Shown here piece after piece: positions 22,487 through 33,800 of a DNA stretch of 64,000 nt. Below the pieces are notes generated by a model. That model was not told where the DNA came from, ran no database searches, and saw only the letters and a program-made list of their open reading frames with translations. Location of the stretch: NCBI RefSeq assembly GCF_001612805.1, contig NZ_BDBD01000026.1, positions 168,880 through 232,879 of the forward strand. Reading direction: 5' to 3'. Numbering within the stretch: position 1 is the first letter of the stretch; the number at the start of each line of letters is the position of its first letter. Both the position numbers and the translations under genes were made by a program. The DNA is from Nocardia coubleae NBRC 108252. GTDB taxonomy: Bacteria; Actinomycetota; Actinomycetes; Mycobacteriales; Mycobacteriaceae.

Positions 22487-23770
22487 ATGGCTGATCTGCC
22501 CCCACTCGAATACGGAAAAGTTGTCGGGCGATTCCTCGCCAACGTCATCGACGGGCCCGACCTGGGCGACCTCCCCGAATTTCCACCCCTGACCGGAACG
22601 ATCACCTTTACCGCCGACGCCCCCAAGGTGCTCGTCGCCGGTGCGCAGGCCGGTCCCGCGACCTATGTTCAGCTGCCCAAGCACTACGAATGCCAGCTCG
22701 ACGAATTCGGCTATCTCACCTGGCGCGGCAAGCGCGGGGTGCGGCTCGTCGCGCCCGGCTCGGCGACCAATCCTTCGGACTGGACGTGGCGCGTCTCGTT
22801 CGACCTCGCCTACGACGGTGAGCGAATTTCGCTGGAACCCTTCAGCTTCCACGTGCCGAAGTATGTTTCCGGGGCGGACCCGGAGAACCCGGACGTCGGC
22901 TCCACCGGTCTGGTGGACCTCACACTCGTCTCGCCGGTTCCTGCCTCGGCCGGCAACGCCGTGATCATGGGTCCCCGCGGCGCGGGAATCCAGATCGACG
23001 GCCAGGTGAACACCTATGCCGAGCTGCCGACAACTGTCGCCGACGGTAGCCAGTTCGTTGTCAAAGCCGACGGTTTGCTCTACATCTACGACGAGGTGAG
23101 CGGTTGGACGCCGAACGGCCAGGGTGTCACGGTTCGTGGTCCTGCGGGCACGACGCAGTGGTCCGGGATCACGGGCAAGCCCGCCACGTTCCCGCCCACC
23201 ATCGGTGACACCGCGACCACCGCCGTCGCCGGTGACGACCCGCGTCTGCACAACGCACGCACGCCGACCGCGCACACGCACCACGTCACCGACATCACCG
23301 GTCTGACCCCGATCTGTGATGCGTTCCTCGGCGCGAACACCGAGGAAGAAGCGCGTGCCGTCATCGCCGCCGTCGGGACTACCGATCCTCGCCTTTCGAA
23401 TGCTCGCCCCCCGACGGCGGCCGGTCAGGCTTATGACATCGCCTTCAAATCCCACACCGGCGTCCGTGCCGCAGGTGCGGGCACCACCGTGCCTGAAGGG
23501 GTGCGAATCGAGCGGCCGATCACCGTCTCCAAGATCACCTACCGCGGTGAAACGGCGGGTACCGGCAACCTGGTTGTCGAGCTTCGCAAGAACGGGACGA
23601 CGGTGACCGGCACCGCCGCGACGATCACCGCAGCGAATCACGCACTGGACACGACGGTTTCGGGTGCCTGGAACTTCGTCGCAGGTGACCGGCTGACGGT
23701 CTTCGTGACGACAGCGGACAGCCCGGCCGGCCGCGGTCTGCAAGCGAGCCTTCAGGGTGTGACGATCTGA
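22487..23770 (+). CDS. Minor tail/fibre protein with HxH-type motif
   Basis: A 427-residue protein starting at ATG 22487 after GAAAGG. It has an N-terminal beta domain with a GTITFTADAP strand, a central MGPRGAGIQIDG hinge, a short collagen-like GPAGTT link, then DPRLHNARTPTAHTHHVTDI, a Thr/His pattern typical of tail fibres in which the histidines bind metal inside a trimeric stalk. A C-terminal beta-sandwich (about residues 330-427) ends the protein and probably forms the distal knob. Its stop overlaps the next ATG (TGATG). Confidence 0.7.
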   Translation: MADLPPLEYGKVVGRFLANVIDGPDLGDLPEFPPLTGTITFTADAPKVLVAGAQAGPATYVQLPKHYECQLDEFGYLTWRGKRGVRLVAPGSATNPSDWTWRVSFDLAYDGERISLEPFSFHVPKYVSGADPENPDVGSTGLVDLTLVSPVPASAGNAVIMGPRGAGIQIDGQVNTYAELPTTVADGSQFVVKADGLLYIYDEVSGWTPNGQGVTVRGPAGTTQWSGITGKPATFPPTIGDTATTAVAGDDPRLHNARTPTAHTHHVTDITGLTPICDAFLGANTEEEARAVIAAVGTTDPRLSNARPPTAAGQAYDIAFKSHTGVRAAGAGTTVPEGVRIERPITVSKITYRGETAGTGNLVVELRKNGTTVTGTAATITAANHALDTTVSGAWNFVAGDRLTVFVTTADSPAGRGLQASLQGVTI

Positions 23771-24069
23771 TGCCTGTACTGCAGATCGGTGGCCCGGTGA
23801 TGACCTGGGAAGCGACCCCTGTTCAGCAGGAAGTTCCCGAGGGCGGGACACCGGAATGGGCATTGCCCGAGGCGGGGTACCCCGGGGCTGCGCGTGATGT
23901 CGAGGGAGATCCTGAGCCCCAGCCGGAGCCGGAGCCGGAGCCAGGGCCTCAGCCTGAGCCTCAGCCGGAGCCCGCGCCTGAGGGAGGTTCTGATTCGGGG
24001 ACGACACCCGAGCCTGAGGCGGTGCATCCGGAACCGCCTGCGGCCCCGGCGAACGAGGAGAACAGCTGA
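23770..24069 (+). CDS. Small Pro/Glu-repeat protein
   Basis: A 99-residue protein. After a short N-terminus (LQIGGPVMTWEATPVQQ) it consists of repeated PEP/PQPEPEP units and an acidic Pro-rich tail, hence an extended rod with no fold. It overlaps both neighbours by TGATG junctions and is thus co-translated with the fibre genes. A spacer or tip-linker role in the particle is possible; no family is recognised. Confidence 0.55.
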   Translation: MPVLQIGGPVMTWEATPVQQEVPEGGTPEWALPEAGYPGAARDVEGDPEPQPEPEPEPGPQPEPQPEPAPEGGSDSGTTPEPEAVHPEPPAAPANEENS

Positions 24070-24506
24070 TGCCGCACATGTTCGTCGGCGGTGACGTGTT
24101 CGCCCCCGTCGCGATGACCAAGAACGGCAGTTCCGCGATGGGGTCGTACAACCAGTGGACGACGGTGCCCGCATGGACTGCCGACACCGTCGGTTATCCG
24201 TCCTCGGTCGTCTCCGGCAACGCGCTGCAGGTGCAGAGCGCGACTGCTTCCGCCCAGTTGTCGGCCGCCGTCGTCGTGGCAGGCGCGGGTACGACCGCGT
24301 CATTCCAAGCGCGGTTGTTGGTCAACGGCACTGTGGTGGCGACCGGTGCCGCAGTCTCCGGCACCGGTGGCACCCTGCTGGTCAGCGCATCGGTGGCGCT
24401 ACAGGTTGGAGACTTGGTCACCGTGGAAACTCTCCACACCGTCCAGCTCACCTCGTGGCAGGCGACGATCAGTGGCGGGACAAGCACTTTCGTGCGGGTC
24501 ACCTGA
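24069..24506 (+). CDS. Small beta-rich tail-tip/fibre protein
   Basis: A 145-residue protein rich in Val, Thr, Ala and Gly with alternating strands (FQARLLVNGTVVATGAAV, then LQVGDLVTVETLH), resembling a single jelly-roll or Ig-like sandwich. Its C-terminal part parallels the last domain of the 22487 protein (both have a strand pair followed by a GD(R/L)(L/V)TV segment), suggesting shared ancestry. It is the last gene of the tail locus, translationally coupled to the Pro/Glu-repeat protein, and is a likely tip or receptor-binding component. Confidence 0.55.
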   Translation: MPHMFVGGDVFAPVAMTKNGSSAMGSYNQWTTVPAWTADTVGYPSSVVSGNALQVQSATASAQLSAAVVVAGAGTTASFQARLLVNGTVVATGAAVSGTGGTLLVSASVALQVGDLVTVETLHTVQLTSWQATISGGTSTFVRVT

Positions 24507-24846
24507 ACTGCTCTCGCACAGCGCTCGAACGGAGTGTGCCCGCGTATAGCCCGAGAGCGGAGCCGAATTCGGCTTCATGTGGCGTGCATCGGCTGAGAAT
24601 CCACGCTCGACAGAACAGAAGAGGCCCAACCCCTTGTGGGTTGGGCCTCTTCTGCGTTGGGCGACCGTCTGTTGGCGGCTTCAATCCGGCCTCGAGCAGG
24701 AGTGATGGGCCGACTTGCCCACTGTCACAGAAGCTTTCAAGTAGAGGTTTAGTTTTCGAATGGTAGGGTACCGCCGGGGCGGAGTCCGTTAGGTGGCCGT
24801 GTGTGCACCGCCCTGTGTGCGCGGCGTCAGGGCAGGTTAGAGGGTT
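24507..24846 (+). promoter_or_regulatory. Intergenic region between tail locus and NRPS
   Basis: It holds the terminator at 24617-24653 and, after it, a less GC-rich stretch (about 24720-24770) that probably contains the NRPS promoter. I could not identify convincing -35/-10 boxes or an iron-box-like palindrome. No gene is visible. Confidence 0.4.
24617..24653 (+). terminator. Terminator closing the tail locus
   Basis: A perfect 16-bp stem (AGAAGAGGCCCAACCC at 24617-24632, complement at 24638-24653) with a 5-base loop. It shares the CCCAACCC/GGGTTGGG core with the terminator at 17652-17680. Confidence 0.8.
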
Positions 24847-27800
24847 ATGCGTCCGGCGGATGCGGGTTCCATGAGCGGGTTTGTCGGCGGCGAGGCGGGA
24901 GCGGGGCGGCGGCAGCGGCCTGCGCGAGCTCGGCGGGCAGGAGCCTTCACATTGCCGCGGCTCATGTCGGCGGCAGTCGAGCAGAACCCGGATGGGGTGG
25001 CGCTTGTTTTCGCCGATGGCACGGGCACGCTCGGATCGCTGAGCTACCGCGAGCTCGATCAGCGTTCCACCCGGATCGCCAGGTACCTGATAGATCTCGG
25101 TGTCGGCCCCGAGAGCCTGGTCGCGATGGGAATCACCCGATCGATCGAATCGGTTCTCGCGGTGTGGGCGATCGCCAAGACCGGTGCCGGGTTCGTCCCG
25201 ATCGATCCGAGGTACCCGGCTGATCGCATCACGCACATGGTCTCGGATTCCGGTGTGGCGCTGGGTATTACGGTCACTCGCGAGCACGGGAAGTTGCCCG
25301 GCGGTGTGGAGTGGCTCGACCTGGGAGCGCTGGAGGATGCGGCGGAGGTCAGGGGCTACTCCGTTGAGCCCATCATCAATGCGGACCGAGTGCTACCACT
25401 GCGGGCAGAACATATCGCCTACGTCATCTACACCTCCGGGTCGACAGGTGTGCCCAAAGGCGTGGTGGTGAGCCAAGCCGGACTCGAGCCGTTCTGCGAG
25501 GAGCAACGGCGACAGTTCGACGTAGATGCCGACGCGCGCACGCTGCATTTCGCGTCGCCGTCGTTCGATGCCTCCGTCCTCGAGCTACTGCTCGCGCTGG
25601 GGTCCGGGGCGACCATGGTGATCGTGGCGCCGGATGTGCTCGGTGGCGACGAGCTGGCCGCTGTGCTGCGTCGGGAACGGGTCACGCACGGCTTCATCAC
25701 TCCTGCCGCACTGGCCTCCATTGATCCCGAGGGGCTCGACAGTCTGCGACTTCTCGCCGCCGGCGGCGAAGCCTGCCCGCCGGAGCTGGTCCATCGCTGG
25801 GCCCAGGGCGGACGGCGGTTCCTCAATGTCTACGGTCCGACCGAAACAACCATTCTCACCAACATCAGCGCCCCGCTGGTCGTCGGTGGGCCGATTGCGA
25901 TCGGCGCACCGATGGCCGGGGTCGCCGAATACGTCCTGGACGACCGAATGTCGGCGATGCCCGACCGGTCACTCGGTGAGCTGTACATCGCAGGCGAACA
26001 GGTCGCGCGCGGCTACCATGGCCGACCGGGACTGACAGCGACGCGATTCGTCGCGAACCCCTTCGGCGGCAACGGCTCTCGGATGTACCGCACCGGTGAC
26101 CTGGTGCGCATGACCGCCGGTGGCGAGGTCGGGTACGCCGGCCGTAACGATCACCAGGTGAAGGTCCGCGGCTTCCGCATCGAACTCGGGGAGATCGACG
26201 CGGTGCTCGCCGCCGCCGATGCCGTCGATTTCGCTGTCACCGTCGGTCACACGCTCGACAACGGCGCGACGATTCTCGCGGCCTACGTGCATCCCGCCCC
26301 GGGTGCGCAGATCGATCTCACCGCGCTGACTGCGGCGGCCGAGCGCAGTCTTCCCGCGCATATGGTTCCGACCTCGATCACCGTTCTCGACGAGATTCCG
26401 CTGACCCCGGTAGGTAAGTTGGATCGCCGTGCCTTGCCGGCACCGCAGCTGCGTAAGCGCGAATACCGCGCTCCTGCGGGACGCTTCGAGGAACTCGTCG
26501 CCGAGGTGTTCACCGAACTGCTCGAACCGGCGGCCCTTGTCGGCGCCGACGACAACTTCTTCGACCTCGGCGGCAACTCCCTGATCGCCACGCGCGTCGT
26601 CGCGCGCCTAGGCGCGGCGATCGGCGCCCGGGCGCCTGCCTCCTTGGTGTTCACAGCCGCCACCGTGGCCGAATTGGCCGGAGGGCTGGAGCCGCTGGCC
26701 GATCAGGACGTCCGCACCGCACTGATCGCGCAGCCTCGCCCGGACCGCATTCCGCTGTCGCTGGCACAGCAGCGCATGTGGTTCCTGAGTCAGTTCGACG
26801 CCACCTCGGCCGCGAACAACATCGCCTTCGCACTCCGGCTGACCGGCCCGCTCGACGTGCCGGTGTTGCGTGCGGCGTTCGGTGACCTGGCCGAACGGCA
26901 CGAGACACTGCGCACGGTGTACCCGGCGGTGGACGGTACCGGCTACCAGGTGGTTCTCCCGATCGAGCAGGCCCGGCCTGCGCTGCCGGTGCGGTCCCTG
27001 CGCGAGAGCGAAGTCCCCGGGTGGCTGACCGGACTCGTCTCCGTCGGGTTCGATGTCGCCGCCGAAGTGCCGTTGCGCATCGAACTCGCCGAGCTCGGGC
27101 CCGAGAGCCATGTCGTCGCCGTCGTCGTCCATCACATCGCGGCCGACGGCACATCGATCGGGCCGTTCGTCCGTGATCTGCTGACCGCGTTCGTGGCACG
27201 CCGCGAGGGAAATGCGCCTCGGTTCGCGCCGTTGCCGGTGCAGTACGCCGACTACGCGTTATGGCAGCGGTCGGTGCTCGGGAACGAACAGGACCCGACG
27301 TCGATCGCCTTCGCCCAGTTGGAGTTCTGGCGTGCGGCCCTGGGGGGCGCGCCGAGCCTGCTCGAGCTCCCCTCGGATCGGCCGCGTCCCGCCGTCGCTT
27401 CCGGTCGGGGAGCGCAATTCGCGTTCGATATCAGCCCGGAAGTCAACGCCCGCATCGAGGAACTCGCACAGTCGAGCAACGCCTCGCCCTTCATGGTGGT
27501 CCACAGTGTGTTCGCCGCGTTGCTGGCGCGGTTGAGCGGAACCGACGACATCGTGATCGGTACGCCGGTCGCCGGTCGCGGCGAACGCGAACTCGATGAC
27601 CTGGTCGGGATGTTCGTCAACACCCTTGCGCTTCGCACGACGGTGAACTCGGCAGCGACGTTCATCGACCTGTTGGAAACAGTGAGAGCGGCTGACCTGG
27701 CGGCCTTCTCACACAGTGAAATGCCCTTCGAGCGGCTGGTCGAAGTTCTCGACCCGGTGCGGACCCAGGCCCATCACCCGTTGTTCCAGGTCGCGCTGTT

Positions 27801-30800
27801 CTTCAACAACTTCGAGACGCCACAGGTCGAATTGCCTGGGCTGAACGTCGACGCTGTGGAACTCGATGGGGCGACAGCCAAGTTCGATCTGCAGCTGTCC
27901 GTCGTGCCGATGGGCAGCGGCGGAGCGACCGCCACCTTCACCTACGCGACAGATCTCTTCGACGAGGGAACCGTGGCCTCGATGGCCGAGCGGTTCGTCC
28001 GTCTGCTCGACGCCGTGTCGGCGGCGCCCACCACCGAGATCGGTGCCGTGGACCTGCTGGGTGAGGACGAGCGCCGGGAAATCCTGCACGAATGGAACGA
28101 CACCCGCCACCAGGTGGCGCCGGAGTTGTTGCTGGACGGCTATCGCCGTGCCGTGGCCGAATTCCCTGACCGCGTGGCGGTGCACTTCGAGGGTCAGGAG
28201 CTGACCTACCGGGAGTTCGATGCTCGGGTCAATCAGCTGGCGCGGTTGCTGATCGACCACGGTGTCGGCGCGGAGTCGCTGGTCGGTCTGGCAGTGCGAC
28301 GCTCGCTGGAACTAGTGGTCGGGATGTACGCCATCGTCACGGCGGGTGGCGCGTATGTGCCGCTCGATCCGGACCATCCGGCCGAACGGATCGGCCACAT
28401 CCTCGACACCGCGCGCCCGCGGTGCGTAGTGACGACCACGGCCGATGCGATTGTGGCCCCCGCCGGGACCGATCTCGTTCACCTGGACATCGCCGACATG
28501 GGCAGGTACCCACATACGCCGCTGGATGCGGGGGAACTACTCCGGCCGGTGCGTCCGGAGAACCCCGCGTACGTCATTTTCACCTCCGGCTCCACCGGAA
28601 GGCCCAAGGGCGTCGCGGTTTCGCACGCGGCGATCAACAACCAGACGGAGTGGATGCTCTCGGAGTACCCACTCAGCCCGCACGATGTGTATTTCCAGAA
28701 GACCGCCACCACCTTCGACGTGTCGCTCTGGGGATACTTCATGCCGCTGCGGCGCGGCGCGCAACTGGTCGTAGCCACCCACGACGGACACCGTGACCCG
28801 GCCTATGTCGCCGAAAGCATTGCGCGACACGGTGTTACTGTCACCGACTTCGTGCCCTCCATGCTCACGGTGTTCGCCGCCCATACTTCCGCGGAACTGC
28901 TCGGAAGTCTTCGCGAGGTCTTCGTCATCGGTGAGGCGCTGCCGCCGGAAACTGTTGCAGCCTTCGCGCTCGTATCGAGCGCACGGGTACACAATCTCTA
29001 CGGGCCAACCGAAGCGGCTGTATCCGTAACGTATTGGCAGGCAGAAGAAGACGACCGCCTCTCCGTGCCCATCGGCTTGCCGCAATGGAATGTCGGTGTG
29101 TACGTGCTGGATTCACGACTCCAGCCGGTTCCCCCCGGTGTGCCGGGTGAGTTGTATCTCGCCGGAGACCAGCTCGCACGCGGCTATGTGCGCCGCCCTG
29201 ACCTGACGGCGGATCGATTCGTCGCCGACCCCTTCGGGGCCGGTTCCCGGATGTATCGGACTGGCGATCTGGTGTTGTGGCGCCGCGGCGTCGGTGACCG
29301 TCCCGCACATCTGGACTACCTGGGCCGCACCGACTTCCAGGTGAAGTTCCGTGGCCAGCGAATCGAACTCGGCGAGATCGAAACCGCCTTGCTCGCGCAG
29401 CCGTCGGTGAGTCAGGCCGTGGCGGTGGTCGTCGGTTCCGAACTGGGTGACCAGCTGGTTGCCTACGCCGTGCCGTCCCCGGGCAGCACCATCGAACCCG
29501 ATGCCGTCCGTCTCGCTCTTGCCGAGACGCTTCCGGCTTATATGACCCCGTCGGTCGTCGTGCCGCTGGCAGCGTTCCCGCTGAACACGAGTGGAAAGCT
29601 CGACCGTAGAGCACTGCCGGAACCTGTCTTCACCGCCGGGGAGTTCCGCGCGCCCACGTCGCCCATCGAGCAGATCGTGGCCGGCATCTTCGGTGAGGTG
29701 CTCGGTATCGAACGGATCGGCGCGGATGACGACTTCTTCGCACTCGGCGGCAATTCGCTGATCGCCACTCGTCTGGTCGCCCGGCTCGGTACCGCGCTGG
29801 GCGAGCGTGTGTCGGTGCGGATGCTGTTCGAGGCGCCGACGGTGAGCGCACTGGCTCATGCTGTCGAGTCGCTGTCACGCGGGGGAGACGGGATCGAGCT
29901 GGGTGCGATCGCCAGGCCGGACCGGTTGCCGCTGTCACTCGCCCAGCAGCGGATGTGGTTCCTCAACCGGTTCGAGGACCTCGGCGACGGTGCGGTGAGT
30001 GCTGGTGCGGCGGCGTATAACCTGCCGTTCGCGCTGCGGTTGACAGGTGCACTCGATGTGTCGGCGCTGAGTACCGCCTTCGATGATGTGGTTGCTCGCC
30101 ACGAGGTGTTGCGGACTGTGTATCCCGACACCGCCGACGGTCCGATCCAGGTCGTGCTGCCGCTCGTACGGGTCGGGTTGGCTCCGATCCGTGTGGACGG
30201 CGCCGACATCGCTGCTGTAGTACACGAACTCGCGATGACACCCTTTGATGTCACCCGCGATGTCCCGATCCGGGTTCGGCTGCTCGAAGTGGCCGGTACG
30301 CAGCCGCAAGAGCACGTTCTCGCGGTTGTCGCGCACCATATCGCCGCCGACGGTTCGTCCATGGGGCCCCTGGTTCGCGACATCATGACGGCATATGCCG
30401 CCCGAGCGACCGGCGGCGAGCCGGGGTGGTCGCCCCTACGAGTGCAGTATGCGGACTACGCGCTGTGGCAGCGTGCGGTTCTCGGTGATGAAGCGGATCC
30501 GCAATCGCTCGCCGCCCGCCAGGTCGAGTACTGGCGCGGCGAGTTGGCGGGACTGCCGGATCTCATCGAGCTTCCCACCGATCGGCCGCGTCCGGCGGTC
30601 GCCTCCTTGGCGGGCGCGCGGGTGAACGTCGACATCGGGGCCGATATCCACGCCGGGCTGCTGCGGCTGGCCCGGGAACACAACGCCACGATGTTCATGG
30701 TTGTGCACACCGCGTTCGCGGTTCTGCTCGCCAGATTGTCCGGGTCGAACGACATCGCCGTCGGCACGCCGGTCGCCGGCCGCGGCGAGCGTGAACTCGA

Positions 30801-33800
30801 CGACCTGATCGGCATGTTCGTCAACACCGTCGTGTTCCGCACCCGCGTCGACGGCGGCGAGCCGTTCGCGGATCTACTGGCCCGGCAGCGGGAAACGGAT
30901 CTTGCGGCGTTCTCCCACGCCGACATTCCCTTCGAGCGATTGGTCGAGGTCCTCAGTCCACCGCGTACGACAGCACATCACCCGCTGTTCCAGGTCGGAC
31001 TCTCCTTCCAGAACATGGCGCGTAACGCGCTCGAGCTGCCCGGCCTCAGCGTGGCGGGCGTCGCGTCCGACATCGACGTGTCGCAGTTCGATCTGCATCT
31101 CATCGTGTCCGACGCCTACGACGAGGACGGCGCTCCGACGGGGATCGGTGGGTTCATCACCTACGCCACCGATCTGTTCGACGAAAGCACGGTCACCGGA
31201 TTCATCGCCCGATTCGAGCGGTTCCTCGCCGCAGTGGCGAAGGACGCTACGACTCCGGTGGGTGACATCGGGTTGCTCGCCGCAGCGGAACACGAACACA
31301 TCGTCGAGGTGCGCAACGCGACCGCCCACCCCGTGCAGGCGACGACCCTGCCCGCGCTGCTGTCGGCCGCGGCAGTCGCGAACCCCACTGCGGTGGCCGT
31401 CGTCGGTCAGGGCCGCACACTGACCTACGGTGAGCTCGCCGATCAAGTCGACCGATGGGCTCGCTATCTGATCGGAATGGGGGTCGGCCCTGAGCAGCGG
31501 GTCGGCCTTGCCATGCGCCGATCGGTAGACCTGGTTGTGGCGATGTACGCGGTGTCGATGGCAGGCGGTGTGTACGTTCCTGTCGATCCGGACCAGCCCA
31601 CGGAACGAACCGAGTACATCCTGTCCGCAGCCGCTCCGATCTGCGTCGTCGCCGAGTCCGGTTTCGACACAACCATCGCGCCGACCGTCCGCTTGTCCGA
31701 GTTGGCGTCGGCCGCCGCCTCGCCCGCACCGCTGATCGACGCGGATCGCCTGGCCCCGCTGCGTCCGGACAATGCCGCCTACGTGATCTTCACCTCCGGC
31801 TCGACCGGTCGCCCGAAGGGTGTGACGGTTACCCATACCGCCATCACGAACCAATTGATCTGGAAGACAGCGCAATTCGGCATCGCAGCCGACGACGCGG
31901 TGTTGCTGAAAACCGCATCGACCTTCGACCTGTCCGTCTGGGAATTCTGGTCGGCGGCCGTAGTGGGAGCGCGCCTTGTCGTCGCTGATCCGGACGGACA
32001 TCGGGATCCTGCCTACCTCGGCGAGTTGATGGCCGGCGAACGGGTCACCACGCTGCACGCGGTGCCATCGATGGTGGACGCGCTGCTCGCGTCGCCACGC
32101 GCCCTGCCGGGGCTCGTCGGCCTGCGTCGCGTGTTGGCGATCGGAGAGGCGCTACCTGCCGCACTCGCGCAGCGGCTGCGTGAAAGGCTGCCCGACGTAG
32201 GGCTGTACAACCTGTACGGACCCACAGAAGCGGCTGTTTCCATCACCGCGCACACGGTGACCGAGGACGACATCGACACCGTGCCGATCGGCACACCCGA
32301 ATGGAACAGCGGTGTCTATGTGCTGGACTCGCGTCTGCACCTCGTTCCCGACGGTGTGGCGGGCGAGCTGTATCTCACCGGCGCCCAGCTCGCGCGCGGT
32401 TACCTCGGCCGCCCGGATCTCACCGCCGACAGGTTCGTGGCCGATCCCTATGGTCCGGCGGGCTCGCGCATGTATCGCACCGGTGACCTGGCGGCGTGGA
32501 CCGACACCGGCGTACTCGAATACCTCGGGCGCACCGACTTCCAGGTGAAGATCCGCGGCTTCCGTATCGAGCTGGGTGAGATCGAGGCGGCGCTGCTCGC
32601 GATTCCGGGAATCACCGGCGCCGCCGTGGTAGCCAAGAGTGATCCGCGCGTAGGCGATCGGCTGGTGGCGTACTTGACCGGCTCGAATATCACTGTGCCG
32701 GAGATCAAAGCGCAGCTCGGCGCGAGTCTGCCGTCCTACATGGTTCCCGCCGCGTTCGTCGAGTTGGACACACTTCCGCGTAACGCCAACGGCAAGCTCG
32801 ATCGGAAAGCGCTGCCGGAACCGGTTTTCGAAGCCGCCTCACATCAGATGCCCTCGACGCCGATCGAGGAAATCGTGGCGAGTGTGTTCGCCGAAGTTCT
32901 CGGCGTTCACCGGGTCGGAGCTCGCGACGACTTCTTCGACCTCGGTGGAAACTCGCTGATGGCCACCCAGGTGGCGGCTCGGCTCGGCACTGCCTTCGAC
33001 ACCAGAGTGCCCGTCCGCATGCTGTTCGAGGCCAGTACCGTCTCCGGGCTTGCTACCAGACTCGAACATCGGCCGATGACGACGGCGCGCGCCGCGCTGA
33101 AACCTTATCCCCGGTCGTCTTCGATTCCGTTGTCGCTCGCCCAGCAGCGAATGTGGTTCATGAACCAGTTCGACACTGCGTCGGCGGCGTACAACATCCC
33201 GGTCGCCGTACGACTGTCCGGCGAGCTCGATATCGATGCGCTGCAGCGTGCGGTGGCTGATCTGGTCGCCCGCCACGAGATCCTGCGCACCGTCTACCCT
33301 CGGGTCGACGAAGGCCCTGTCCAGCTGATTCTCGCTGCGGACCAGGCTGTTCCGGACCTGGCGCCGCAATCGGTAGCCGGCGATGATCTCCTGGAACGCG
33401 TCACGGAATTCTTCTCCGGTGGATTCGATGTGACGGCCGAACTACCACTGCGGGCACGCTTGTTCCGTGTCTTCGACGCCGAAACTCCTGAATACGTCGT
33501 GTGTTTCGTTGCCCACCACATCAGTGCTGACGGCTGGTCGATGGGCCCACTCACCCGCGATGTCATGACCGCTTACGCCGCCCGCGTCGCCGGCGCCGAG
33601 CCGGGCTGGGCAGCGTTGGACGTGCAATACGCCGACTTCAGTTTGTGGCAGCGCGAGGTGCTCGGTGACGAACACGATCCGGACAGTGTTCTCACGACTC
33701 AGACGGGCTTCTGGCAGCAGGCGTTGGCGGGCTTGCCCGACGAGCTCAATCTGCCGAGCGACCGCCCGCGACCGCCCGTGCAATCCGGTGCCGGTGGACA

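Larger units (their letters stand above)
191..24653 (+). other. Capsid-less phage-tail locus (candidate tailocin with toxin cargo)
   Basis: All genes from the first regulator-like gene to the closing hairpin lie on the plus strand and form a lysis-toxin-tail set: lysin B, membrane proteins, amidase, tail terminator, tube, chaperone with frameshift, tape measure, distal tail, baseplate and fibres. No reading frame in this span looks like terminase, portal, maturation protease, major capsid, integrase or replication protein. In siphophages, head genes sit immediately before the tail terminator; here that place is taken by a toxin/immunity cassette. The left border is inferred, because sequence before position 1 is not visible. 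Alternatives are a decayed prophage or a prophage whose head genes lie elsewhere, but the tail genes are all intact and decay would not be expected to spare only them. Confidence 0.75.

Noticed and set aside
22289..24187. A 632-residue open frame on the minus strand
   Set aside because: It is the complement of three plus-strand fibre genes joined by TGATG overlaps; no motif and no start signal.
191..24653. Contractile injection system (eCIS or R-type tailocin)
   Set aside because: No sheath, spike, gp25-like baseplate or AAA+ remodelling protein is visible; the chaperone frameshift and single tube protein fit a flexible siphovirus tail.
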